NCBI GenBank assembly: GCA_030141605.1
Contig: JAQGDQ010000195.1
Coordinates: 182,001-246,000, forward strand
Origin: Tubiluchus corallicola
Lineage: Eukaryota > Priapulida > Priapulimorpha > Priapulimorphida > Tubiluchidae
Direction: 5' to 3'
DNA length: 64,000 nucleotides
The notes below the pieces were generated by a model. It was not told where the DNA came from and did not search any database. It saw only the letters and a list, made by a program, of their open reading frames with translations. The translations under genes were made by a program, and so were the position numbers. How positions within the stretch are numbered: the stretch's first letter is position 1; each line of letters begins with the position of its first letter. Shown piece after piece: positions 43,560-55,310 of the stretch.

Positions 43560-45585
43560 AAATAGCAATAATATTCATGAAAGTACTGCATTATAATACT
43601 TTTTATTTTCCATACAACAAAACTAAGTTGAGTTCTTAACGTATAAAAATAAAGTACTGTACATAAACTTAATATATCGCAGGACCAAAGCAAAAAATAA
43701 ACCATCGGAATGCGAGAGATTCAATATAAAGAGCACAAGAGGCAATATGAAAAAATTACATTATATTCCTTGGTTTGTATTATGCTTTCGAAACCCCATG
43801 TTTTGCTAATGAGTTACTCTGATAAAGGTTAAGCGAAATTTTGATGGTGAATTAAAGTTGCCATTATTGCTAGGTAGGCAACCAGGGTAGAAGACAAAAA
43901 CTACTCAACCTCATAAATTGTCTAGCTCAATTTCACAAGCAGCAGCGCAACCCCATAAATTCATTCTCAGCCTCATAAATTAATAATCATTGTAACATAA
44001 ACTTACAAATTTTGGAGTTCGATTCCAATATTTCGCTATAAACAACACGGCGATAAGGCAATAATTTCAAGCGTTAGAATAATAGCAGCGGCTGAGAAAC
44101 ATATTCTAAAATGCAAAACACTCATTTGGGCCTATAATAATGATAAAATAACTAAGACTGGCTATGTATAAATACAACTGTCAACGATCATGCTACATTT
44201 CCACTTGTCCACTAAAATCATTATTAGTTTATTAAAAATTTTGTACACTAAATGCAGCTAAATTGTGATAATTGCGTGCTGTTTCAAACATTTTAATGAT
44301 AAAGAACATAATGTTGCTGAAGTCCTGAATTATTCTAATCTATAATTTTAGGTTCGAATTCGAACTAAAAAACCTCGTTCGAATCGAATTCGATTCGAAC
44401 TCAAACGCTCGATGCTCTCCCCTACTGGCGTGTTACAGTAACACTAACATAGAGATTGGCAACGCTGTTTCTTTGGTAGCATTTACATGTATAAATATTT
44501 GAATCATTGCATGAAATGCTGATTTGCTAACAAATTTTCCGATAACATAATAATAACAACAACAAGTTTTCAAGCCATGTAGTAAGCTTCCTGCAGCACT
44601 TCTGTCATACGGTGGTCCTCGACAGGCCTGGAGGCCTAACAAGTGGTCCGTGGTCTCAGGTCATAACCTGTAACTTGTACTTTGCACTCTATGATTTGTC
44701 CGAGCTAACTTGTGCACTCTTTGTGATAATCTCTGTTACTTATTCCCACGGATCTAAATCACGGAGCTTGGCAGTCAATTGGAATTCATATTTTTTACAC
44801 GTTCCCCACCAGGATCGCTGCGAGCACTTCGATTCTGGTTTTAAAACGAAACACTGTCCCTGCACGTAGTTGAAGTAGAGTTTGCCCACGAAGTTACTGA
44901 TGGAAGATTTCGATTTTTGAAAACATCTTCTTAAACTGAAAAAAACCAGAAAAACGTGAAGATGGTGAATTAGATTTTAACCAAAACATCATTATATATG
45001 CCTGCATACATGAGGAGATTGACAATAAAATGACTGTGAATACACATGTATCACATATTGTATATACACATATGTCCACATATTGTCAATCTCCCAAGTA
45101 TGTATATAAAGTGTTTATATATTCATGTCATATACATACTTTTACTAGTTTGAAAAATAGGTCCAGTTTTCTAACTAATGATAGGGTTAAATTGATCTTT
45201 ATAGTGTGTCAGTTAGCCTTTAGACTAACAGAAATTGAACCTCATAGCAAGTTTTACTTATGACTTATGATACAACTATTAATAATCAACTTTTTATTGA
45301 ATGCCGAAATTTAAGAACTTATTTTTTCTCAAGTTTTGTGTTTCCAGAAGATAATAATTGGTGAATAGTGAGTGGGTCATTCATGCATTCCGCATAGTTA
45401 ATAAATAATGCCAAAGCTGGTCAGTAGATGGATGGGTGGTTACCTAGTTGGTATCAATACATTTCCCTGGGCAGTTTGTTTCGCCATACTGATTCTGGCT
45501 ATTTATTTCGCTGAGGAATTTAAACCACAAGAAAACCCTTTACTTTTATGAAGCTGAAAAATTTGTCTTGAAATTTCTATCGTCT
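43560..45585. other. No gene seen
   Basis: Contains a cluster of TTCGAA palindromes at 44351-44402. No recognised exon. Confidence 0.5.
44351..44402. repeat. Dense TTCGAA/GAATTC palindrome cluster
   Basis: GGTTCGAATTCGAAC followed after a short spacer by TTCGAATCGAATTCGATTCG, self-complementary at several registers. Could be a transposon terminus. Confidence 0.6.
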
Positions 45586-45589
45586 ACAT

Positions 45590-45925
45590 ACGGTATTGAT
45601 GTATGCAGAGTTTGTATTAACAGCCATTTTAACACTGAATCGTTTGAAAGAAGATTAGATAACATTGCGTAAAGATTTAACAAATAATCAGAGCATTCGT
45701 AGCGCACGCTTCACTAACTAACCTTTAACAAAAGTATAAATTACTGTAGCTTGTCAATAACGTTAAAAATAAGTTTTTTTGGTGAGTCAGTGATGCACAT
45801 TGGGAAGGTAAGTCAGTGTCGTTTTACCAATTGAGGGGGATATTTTAAATTGCTAAGAATTTTCTCTCCTAGTTACATAAGTCTTTTGAGCAGGTAAGCG
45901 TAATGCTAACTAATATGACTTTGTG
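45590..45925 (+). repeat. Dispersed repeat R, copy 3
   Basis: Carries GGTGAGTCAGTGATGCACAT, TGTCGTTTTACCA and ACATAAGTCTTTTGAGCAG. The part upstream matches the far end of copies 1 and 4 (AATAATCAGAGCATTCGTAG). Confidence 0.75.
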
Positions 45926-47179
45926 TGAAATTTTTTTGGCATATGCTTAAAAATTGCTTTTCGTCTCTTAAGAAAGCCATTGCTGTCACTCCGTTTCATG
46001 CTCAATGAAGCGATTGCTTGTAGGTTGTAGCCTTGTGGCTCGTAAAAATTGAAATAGAATAAAATGCATGTTGTCTTGGAACTTTAATTCAAACGAAAGG
46101 CCAAACCTTCTAAGAAGTTAGACTTATTTCAATGTTCTCGAAAAATGTTAGAAGGATTTAGTAATGAAACTGCAGTAATCGCCTCGTGTAACTAGTAAAA
46201 TCACTTTAAAGTCGCGATCACTTCATGCTTGGGCGCTTCCATTTTCAAAGCCCATTCTTCTTCCAATGACGTCATTCGTCTTGGAAAAAATTTAGCACTG
46301 CCAATGCTCATCGAAAGTATAACAAATTTTTACAAAAAGTTAGATAACAGATTTTGCAATACGTTTGCTTGAACATTAGCTAAGCTGGAAACTGTTGTTG
46401 AATTAGTTTAAGCTGTGCGCGCTTACGGAAAGCCACGACGCGCTTACGGAAAGCCACGACGCGCTTACGAAGTCACGAAGTCTCCCAGTTACGCCATGAT
46501 TTTCAAGTGAGTGGCGGCAACCACCACGGTTTGTCCTATTCAGAGACAGTATATTTTAAATTTATGCTTTATAGGCAGTTCTTTGCAAATTTCTTAGTCA
46601 TACTTTTCTAAGTTTTTAAGTGATAACAGTGAAATAAACCTAACACAGTGAGATGACTTGTTCTTTCCTGAAATGGCGGGAAAGACCACATGGCTATAAT
46701 GATTGGGTCACCTTTGATTTTCTGATGCAGTTGACGTCAGCTTCCGACCAGGGGTGCAATAATGTTCAGACTAGACACATCAGTTACTTATCTTTGATGG
46801 ATCGTGATAGAGCAAGTTGGCAAAAACGCAAAGTAGGATGTCTTGACTTACAAAATCCCTAAGAACAAATTTCATCGAAAGCACATAAATATCCTGAAAC
46901 ACAAAGTGAAAAACCAGAGACGGAAAATCTGCAAGCGATGAATTTTGGGAGTTTCTCACGGAATTTCTTCGACTGGCCTGGGATTTGCTAACTTTAGTTC
47001 CTCGATTCGACAGACTTATTGACGTGCGTTGAGGTTTTCCATGGTTGTAAATATAGGTCAATGTTAGATTTACGTCTGTTCAAAAAGTTTTGAAGGACAA
47101 TGATGAAGTCAGCGGGAAAATTACTATTGAGTCAGCGTGCATTAAAAGAGAAGAAAATTCAATTGAAAATTATTTTACA
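45926..47179. other. No gene seen
   Basis: A three-unit 21-bp tandem repeat (GCGCTTACGGAAAGCCACGA) at 46419-46478 and a CRE-like TGACGTCA near 46266. No exon recognised. Confidence 0.5.
46419..46478. repeat. 21-bp tandem repeat, three units
   Basis: GCGCTTACGGAAAGCCACGA+C twice, third unit diverged; markedly GC-richer than its flanks. Confidence 0.85.
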
Positions 47180-47620
47180 AAATACTTTCGATACAAAGTT
47201 ACATTACCGTATTAATTAAATTACGCTAACAAGTGTTTGAAAGAATTATGTAACGACAAAAAATTCTTAATCGGTAAATTTAAAATGTTCGCGCCAAGTG
47301 GTAAAATGTGACTGACTCACCTTCCCAGTGTGCACCACTGACTCACCAAAAGTTGTTATTAATCTTATTGACAGGACAAAGTAATTTATACGTTTGCTTA
47401 GTTAGCCAAGAATGTGCTGCCAGTGCTCTGATTATTTTTTCAAACTTCACACAGTGTTATCTAAACTTGATGCAAACGACCTGACATTAAAATGGATGCG
47501 CCTGCGGTCATCGCGGGAATTTAAATTTGCAAGCTCTGCAGATAAAAGACAGTATGTTAAGTTACAAAATTTCAAGCTTCATTTATAGAGAGTAGTTTCT
47601 TGCAGTTTAATTAACCAGTT
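47180..47620 (-). repeat. Dispersed repeat R, copy 4
   Basis: Reverse orientation, includes TGTGCACCACTGACTCACCA, then CTCTGATTATTTTTTCAAAC, CAGTGTTATCTAAA and CATTAAAATGGA, also found in copy 1. It lies about 1.3 kb from copy 3 in opposite orientation. Confidence 0.75.
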
Positions 47621-47679
47621 TCCTTAATAAAAGCGTATTATGGTGACTATTTTATTAAAAATCAATCATTTTTGAGAAC

Positions 47680-47985
47680 ATGAAGATTTCTTTGGAAACA
47701 AAAATTACAATATTCTCAGCCTTATTTGAAACTGTATTTTTAAATAACTCTGAGCTCTGGATATTGGAAGGAAATTATAAAGCTGAAATTGAGGCGTTTC
47801 AAAGGCCAAATTACAGAAACATTCTGGGTAACAGATGGCAGAAAAATTTCAAATAAAGATTTGTATGAAAAATTAAACGAGGAACCTTGGACAAGAAAAA
47901 TAAAAAGGCGCCAAAAAGGAATTAGGCAAGTGCAGATGTACTTAGGCAACCTGATGATAGTCCAATGAAGACAGTTCTTCATAGC
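47680..47985 (+). pseudogene. LINE reverse transcriptase C-terminal fossil
   Basis: Reading forward: MKISLETKITIFSALFETVF, LNNSELWILEGNYKAEIEAF, QRPNYRNILGNRW; then a frameshift to ISNKDLYEKLNEEPWTRKIK; then back to LRQPDDSPMKTVLH. This is the LYNSELW...ISNEELY...IKRRRxxWxGHxLRxPDD region of non-LTR retrotransposons. At least two frameshifts, so inactive. Confidence 0.75.
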
Positions 47986-49254
47986 AATAAAACTAGCAAG
48001 GTGGCAGATATAGGCCTATATTTTGCGTAGACAGTAGTTTCAGATTCAGACAATAGACACTTCAACACAGATCCTTAAAAATAGAAGCACATGATCAATG
48101 CAGATAATAAAAAGCCTGGCGTAATGAGGTCGGCAGAATCATGTCCCTGTATGATTCAATGGGCGGACGGATTACAACTTAAATTTCGGATAACAAAATG
48201 TTATCTATGGACCTCTTGACAAAGACCACGAAAATGACTAATCCAACCGTGCAATTTTCTAGATGACAAATCTGGAAAACAAAAAGCAATTTTTTTTTGT
48301 GTGTGTGAATGCATGTTTGTGAACAAAATCCATCCGCGCAAAAAAAACATCCATACTCGTCAAGGGTATTTTTGCTGAATTTGCTGTTTTGTTGAATTTT
48401 GCCTTTTGCATAAACCCCGGTATGCCGGAATTGACAACATTACAGAATTCAGAATATAAAAAACAATTCCTAGATTCAGACTCCTACTTACAACACAGGG
48501 CGTTCGTTCTAATCCCAAAAAGAATTTGTTAGTTTGCCAGATTGCCAAAACCTGGGCCTCGTAACTATCATAAGGTTTTGAAAATTAACTGCCATGACCT
48601 TACAAAAGGACATAAACTTACAAAGTTAAAGGAACTAGTAGCGGAAATAACGTCGCGTGTCATATTGAATTTTAATTGAGTCTCTAGGCATATTTAGGTT
48701 TTAAAGTACATGGTACATGGTCACATTTTGGCTGTATGACAATATACCAGCAAACATTTCGGCCCAAAGTCCACTCCAAGCTGACCGCAACCACCACTAG
48801 TACAACGTCCTGAGCTACAGTTCCAGTAAAGTTTGCCCTTACACTACATTAAGTAATAACCCGTAGAAACCACGTAGTGACCTGTATCCAAAGTAGACGC
48901 CATAGTAAATACTTGTTAATCTACCAATCTGTTTATTCGCCTACGATTAACAGATACTTTGTCAACCACCATGAACCGCAAACATTTATGGCTAATGTAA
49001 TACTGCTTGAAAAGGCAATCGCTATAGCTGCTGTATTTATCCTATGGATAATTTCCTTAGCTGAGAACTGACCTTGCTGTACTCACTCGGGAGTACCAAA
49101 GCAAAACCTTTGGGTTAAAGAGTTAAAGTTCAATTGGTCACTAAGCAAGGGTTAATGGATCATCAAGCACAGACTAGTAGTACTTTAGTTCACTCTTGTT
49201 TTCTCAAATGAAATTCGATGAAAAATGTCGTTTTATACATTAACGTAACCTTAA
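47986..49254. other. No gene seen
   Basis: Possibly further decayed LINE sequence at the left. No defined feature. Confidence 0.45.
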
Positions 49255-49530
49255 CGGCGCGTTCAAACTTTTGAGGTTTCTCGCCAAATAATTCGCAAGC
49301 CTGTTCAGACTAGAGAGCAAAACCTGCTGCGAGTTACTCACCGACGGTAAGCACGACTCCCTGCTCTGTTTACTTCGCGAGTAACTCGCCGAGGCATTCA
49401 CATTAGACAGTAAAGTAACCGTCAATCGGCTTCCAATTTTTTGCCAGCAGTAAGTTGCAAAGTAGTTCACACTTGCGAGTTTGCAAGATTGAGAACTCGT
49501 GACAGAAAACTGGCTAGTCTGAACGTGCCG
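49255..49530. mobile_element. Harbinger-like MITE, 276 bp
   Basis: Terminal inverted repeats CGGCGCGTTCAAACT and CGGCACGTTCAGACT (inverted), with three-base TAA flanks (49252-49254 and 49531-49533). TWA-type 3-bp duplications are typical of PIF/Harbinger. Non-coding; the minus frame over it is incidental. Confidence 0.65.
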
Positions 49531-50187
49531 TAACGCAAAGGCTTGTTCACAGAATAAACGAAGTAATTACTATTGTTGTTATTGTAGATTAAAGCAGGTC
49601 TTTCTCCATGTTTTTGTTTAGGCTTAGATACCAGCAAGACCAAAAACGAACAAAAAAGTTTAGGGTTCTGAATTGACGGCTTGAAGCGCAATGCTATTCG
49701 TCCATAAACGATCGATGACGCGCGAACAGTCCACGCAGTACATTACTATTCAGGAAGAGTCCAAACAATCTGAGCTATGAGAAAGGGTTACAAGGTTAGA
49801 GTGGATTAATGTAGCTTTAAACCACACCTAAAGACGTGACTGTTACAAAGACACTATCGTCTGATGTGGAAATGGCCTCACAGCAGTTAACAAAGATCGT
49901 AAACATGTTTAATTGTGTCTGTCTGTCTCCTCCAACAATGGATGAACAGGCTCTATATTCACACTATGGTACATCACCTGTGACACTAATGATGACAAGC
50001 TTGGGTTATGGAGTTACCTGAGTAACCTGTCTTTATAGATTTTCCTTTGAACTTGCCGCACCAGCCTGCGCGACATTATCATTTCTGAAAGACTTCTGAT
50101 TTATTTTTTATATTGAACTGTTTCCTTGTACGCTCACTTTCTTTCTTCGTTCTATACTTTCTCATTTGCTTTCTTCCTGATTTTCTA
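49531..50187. other. No gene seen
   Basis: Short frames only; nothing recognised. Confidence 0.5.
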
Positions 50188-50405
50188 ATTCATTCATTCA
50201 TTCATTCATTCATTCATTCATTCATTCATTCATTCATTCATTCATTCATTCATTCATTCATTCATTCATTCATTCATTCATTCATTCATTCATTCATTCA
50301 TTCATTCATTCATTCATTCATTTATTCATTCACTCATGCATGTATTCATTCGTTCGATCATTTGTTCATTCATACGTTCATTTTTTCATTCATTCATTCA
50401 TTCCC
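50188..50405. repeat. (ATTC)n microsatellite
   Basis: Nearly perfect ATTC tetramers to about 50332, then degenerate. The open frames (Ile-His-Ser-Phe repeats) are its translation. Confidence 0.95.
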
Positions 50406-51770
50406 TTATTCGCTCGTTTATGCACTTATTTAAACATTCTTTCATTCATCAATGTATTCTCGTTACTTTTATTTACTTGATTAAATCAAATGCCCTAATT
50501 AAAAGACAAGTGCTTGTTACTTAGATTCACTTCAAGACAGCTAAAAATTGTTAGTAACAAAGTAATTGCGTGTAAGTCACAATAATCTTCAAACTTATGA
50601 AACTTCATTGATAGTTTATTGATTAACAACGCAATACAATATACAATACAATGTACAAAAAAATCACGCAAAGCATCCCAACACTTTGTTATGATCGTCG
50701 TAGCTAATGTGGTTATAGCTAGAACTTGCTTTCGACGAAATTGATCAAACAAGCATTCTCAAGAGCGAAACGAACTAGACCAATAGACCATCAATAATTG
50801 CAATTGGTACTATACTCTAAAACCTGACCGACTCATCTTTTTCCACATGCATTCATGAAGCCATCAACTTTAAGAAGAAAACTCGTCAAAGGCATCGATC
50901 AAAATACGAAGTTAGTTTTCCACCAAATCAACGCAGATAAAGACATCTTTATTGCCAATAAAAAACCTGTAAAATATCTGATACTGTCTGCGCATTTCAG
51001 GCAAATAACCATAATTATTATAGGACAAAACACACAGCAAGGCTGAACGAAAAACTGGGTATTGAGGATATTTGCAGCCACTGGGTCAAACAGGCGCATT
51101 AAATCGATAAATATCTTAAAAATAAATTTTTGGGGAAAACTATAGTATATTCTGATGCGTCAAGTATGTATAGCACGTGCAAACACTTTAGTTAAATTAA
51201 GTTATTATTCTGATACGATACCTTTTTTGTTAAGTTCTGGTCAAACTAAACTTTTTCCTGTGGGTTGAGAAAAAGTTTTATATATTAACCACAACCTTTC
51301 TAATCCTGTAAATGTTTTTAAACCTGATTCACAATTTAATTTTTACTTATTACCATTGCAACAATTTTAGACAATGTACAACTTTTTTTATAATATTGAA
51401 ATCAATTTATTACAATGTATTGAATTCTGAATTGATCTCACTTCTGTACTTGTTCATCTATATTGAACCAATCTTTCAGATTAATATACATCTTGGGTTT
51501 TATATAGTGTCTGTCAGGTTGCAATTACATGTTTTGTTTGTGTGTTACTGTGTACATTTGTTTTTGTGTAAGTAATTTCTGCTTTTGGACTATAGTCCAA
51601 TGAGTAGAATGTATGTAATACTTTGATTTGTAATAAATAAAATGATTTTAAACTACTTCAAGGCAAAACTTCTTCCACACCTTCTTATTATACATAGTAC
51701 GAGTATAACGTAAGTACTGGTCTCGAAATCTACGTTACTCCCTTCTCCCTTCTGCTTTTGTATTGAATTT
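50406..51770. other. No host gene seen
   Basis: Contains AATAC-type repeats near 50630-50650 and a 3'-end-like stretch (GGACTATAGTCCAATGAGTA, then AATAAATAAAATG) at about 51590-51650, reminiscent of a LINE or transcript 3' terminus. Confidence 0.4.
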
Positions 51771-51923
51771 ATCATCATCACCACAATGTTCATTATGTTG
51801 ATTGTACAAATTGGGCAAGCAGAACTCTAAAACAAAAATCTACCCTCAAGACAGATAAACAACAGCAGTAATCCAACAAAAACTAGACGCTGCTATGAGA
51901 GTGGTGTGTCAGTACCACTTCCG
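51771..51923 (-). mobile_element. SINE-like element, copy B
   Basis: Reverse orientation; (CAT)n tail at 51771-51780, head ends at AGTACCACTTCCG. More diverged than copy C. Confidence 0.75.
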
Positions 51924-52132
51924 ACATTGAATTTAGCTAAACGTCAAAATGTTAATAAGTAATCGTTATTGTTTTATGCTTCTGGTGTATTCAAATTTAT
52001 AATATGCAACTGGCTATTGTGGAAATAAAATTATTTAAATTAGAATCGACAATGTTTAATTGCAAAAGCGCAGAATTTACATACATTTACTTTTTTTGAA
52101 TTGCGCGTCAAGATTTCATTTAAACTACTTAC

Positions 52133-52809
52133 CTGGCATCGCAGTCGCAATGATTCAACGTGTGAAACCTATAATTGAAGTAGCCATAGTTACTACTGAA
52201 GCCAGTTATTGTCCAAGGACAATGATCGTGCTGTCTACAACATCTGTCTGTGTAGGCTTCCTCCCCAAGATCAGAAAATGTTTTCGCGTTGTTTCCGACT
52301 CCGCACCATTTGGTCCCCGGAAACGTCAAATCGCGTTTTCGCCTCAAGATCGCGTGCGGTTTTTTGTGTTTGGTTTGCAAGGCTTTCTTGAGCGTGATGT
52401 GAAGTCGTCTACACTGTTTTTTCATAGCATTAAAATTGATGAAATTAGAATCGAGTTCACCATTATAATCAACGTCTTTGCTACCCGAATAAAAATCTGA
52501 CATAAATTTCTCTACGTCTCCTCTTTCGAGCGATTGATCGCAGTCTGTAAGAAGGCTGTCACCGGTGTAGACGAGCCTTAACACGCTTTCTCCGTTTGAC
52601 AGTTCTCGAAATTCAAAGGAGCTTATGTTACTCGACACTAGTGTTCGTTTTGCAAAAATTCCGTCTTCTAAAACTCTCAGTACTTCTTCGCCGTCGTCTA
52701 AGACTCTCAGTTTTCTATAAACAGGTGTTTGTTCTAACACACTTTTACAACTAGCGATATTTGTACAAACTAAGGTGACAAATATTAGATACTTTCCTAC
52801 CACCCACAT
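52133..52809 (-). CDS. Secreted group III phospholipase A2, first exon
   Basis: 226 codons from a true ATG, ending at a good donor (CCAG|GTAAGT at 52132). Group III sPLA2s (bee-venom and human PLA2G3 type) hydrolyse the sn-2 ester of phospholipids with Ca2+. Seen: signal peptide 1-20 (YLIFVTLVCTNIASC), a long propeptide with an internal LRVLDDGEEVLRVLEDG repeat, a furin-type RRKR (156-159), then FPGTKWCGVGNN with the WCGxG calcium loop (168-172) and CCRQHDHC (190-197) with catalytic His194-Asp195, and HCDCDAR where family members continue with further cysteines. The rest must be in later exons on the minus strand below 52133; I could not recognise them. Secretory rather than venom use cannot be judged. 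Confidence 0.9.
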
Positions 52810-55059
52810 TTTTATAGTTAGTATAAAAAGGCCTCCGATTTTGTTCTGTAAAAGTAGGTTAAGTACGAGACTTCGAACCAGTTATAGAGTCTGATGTTCA
52901 GGTTCCCTTGAAGGAATGAAGTATAAATCGATGGTCAGCTAAGTTGTGCTACCTGTTCTAGACACTAGCAGGTTTCTAGTGATTTTGTGTGAACTACCGA
53001 CATGTTATATACGGGATAGTGCAAGCGACCTGGCTCGTAGTGACGTCACGGTGACGTGCAGCTCGTCCAGGTATGCTAAGGATTTCCTTCAATGCAAAGT
53101 GAAAACAGTTTGTCTAGGACTGAGGAGAAGAACGTTTAAACTGTTATGGCGGAGTTGATGGTTAGACAAGACATGGTCACAAAAAACGAAGAATTTTGAA
53201 AACTAAATCTTTTCGTTTGAAAACTCGTAAAACTTTACTTAACGACATTTCCTGAAGCTCTATAATATGTTGTCAAGTAGCCCGTGGGCCTAGGATAGCG
53301 AATCCTTAGGGGTGATCATAGACTAAAAAGTAAGTTTGTTCAGCTGTCCTTTTTCATTTCATTAATTTCACATGTAGTACATGTATTACGCCAGATTTGC
53401 AATATCCATTAGTACATACGAGTGGCCAAGCAGTTAACGCAACGGACTGTGGGCTCTACTCTGTGTAGCAGAAAAAAATTATTCATGCAAGGCTTGTATG
53501 GTATTTTGTTTAGTATTAGTTACTGTGTAAGTTTTCTTTCTAAATTGCAGCACTACATTATGTACTTGATTACCTTGCTTCTTTTATTGCAAAGTTCGTT
53601 GATGCAATTACTATACTTGTGTTGCAGCTAACAAACACAAAAGTTTCAATAATTATGACACATTTTACAATATCACAGAAGAGGTGCATTCTTCAATGAT
53701 GCTTCAATGATACGAGACGAGTTCCAATCTCACGACCAAATTTAGCGGCATAAAAAGCTGTTTTCTATGTTATTTATTCGTGGCGTCTCAGTGTTGTTGT
53801 GTTGTGTTCGTTGATAGTCGCTTATAGTTGGTGTAGTAGCCTATGCCTAATATTGTCTATTACCCTAGCAACTATAAGATTAGAGTAGATTAGTTTATTT
53901 CAGCATAAAAGCCCTAAAAAAACATAAAAACATTACATCACATGACAACAAAATAATCACTTAAAAGTTCACTAAATATACTACACTCAGTAAAAAACCA
54001 TTCACCACTGTCAGGCTTAACGATGTCTATTTACAAACAGACTGTTATTCCACATCTTAAAGTAACAAGATTGTATGATTCCCACGTAGTAGATAGCTAG
54101 TAGATGTTTATTGTTCACAAATTCTAGTAATCGTTTTCTTATACTGTAAGAGGTTTCCAATAAAGTTGCGAAAAATATGGCAATGTTGATTTTGCACACG
54201 TGCCAGAAGCACCACAATCATATTATAGACTTTCTAGATATGGCCAATGAAGATAAACTGATTATTCTAATAGGGAAGGAATGATGTGGATATTTTAAAT
54301 ATAGTGTGTAACTATGTAAAATATTGCTTTACGAATGGGTCATGAATTTAATTGCTAATACTTAAAGGGATGCTGCACCAATAATCTAAATTCTGTTTTT
54401 ATATTATTTTTACTTTATATGGGTTTTATATATCAATATGCGATGCTGTCCTACCTTTGTAAATGTGTAAATATTTTGTTTTTGTTTCTGTTTTTATAAA
54501 TTCTTTAATTGTACTTTTTTGAGCACGTGTGTTATGTAAATGACTGTAACAATTTGTATTAATGTTTACCCAACAAACATATCAAATATGTCATATGGTA
54601 ACTTAAACAGCTTCCTGGTACAACGTTTACCATTGTTATAACGCAACGCGTACTTTGTTAAAGAATGAACTGTCAAATTCCGCACATAATGACGTACAGT
54701 AAAATTACGACAATAACTCTTAAAAAGTTGCAATTTAAATGCAATTAGAGGGAACACAACGAGAATTTTCTACTTAATAAGTTAATACGAGCATAGAATG
54801 GATAAGTTTAATTTTTGAATATTCTCAGTGATAGATAAATTAGAATAAATTGTGGCCTAAATATTTTTCTTGTCGACTAACAGCCAGATTATGTAAGCAT
54901 CTTTGTATTTTTGGTAATTTTTTGTTTAATAAATTGGTACACAAAATAACTGTTACCAAAGTAAACAAAACAAACATATCAAAGGCACTACTCAAACACA
55001 CAATCAATTACTCGGTCCACCCTCATCGAAAGCCAGGGCTGAACTTCTAATAGTTCAAA
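52810..55059. other. Upstream of the phospholipase gene; no other gene seen
   Basis: The first few hundred bases probably include the phospholipase promoter. A stretch near 53885-53960 (minus GGGCTTTTATGCTGAAATAA) looks like a LINE 3' end. Otherwise AT-rich without exons. Confidence 0.4.
53041..53057. promoter_or_regulatory. CRE-like sites upstream of the phospholipase gene
   Basis: A full TGACGTCA palindrome at 53041-53048 and a half-site TGACGT at 53052-53057, about 230 bp upstream of the phospholipase ATG. Positioned for CREB/ATF binding, but untested. Confidence 0.35.
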
Positions 55060-55310
55060 TAATCCAAAAATATTTTATCATCAGGCTCCAGATTATTTAA
55101 TTGAACTAATAAACGTCTTTTGCCGAAATATAGAGTATTATCCCACCCACGAGACATCTCGTTTAAAACCTACAAAACATTTGTATAACAGTTTTTTTTC
55201 AAAAAGGCACAAAAATTCCGAACTCTTTACCCAGAGAATTTAAGGAAACATATAGACCCGAAATTACATTCAAAAACAAAATAAATATCTCATGGAACCT
55301 ACACAAAAAT
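55060..55310 (+). pseudogene. Probable LINE C-terminal fossil
   Basis: Reads PDYLIELINVFCRNIEYYPT in one frame and, after a shift, RTLYPENLRKHIDPKLHSKT, resembling the LPENxRK...FKxxLK ending of LINEs. Decayed; the call rests on a short pattern. Confidence 0.4.

Noticed and set aside
50113..50433. 106-codon Ile-His-Ser-Phe frame
   Set aside because: Translation of the ATTC tetranucleotide repeat.
52060..52500. 146-codon plus frame
   Set aside because: Antisense shadow of the phospholipase exon, which has a signal peptide and catalytic motif.
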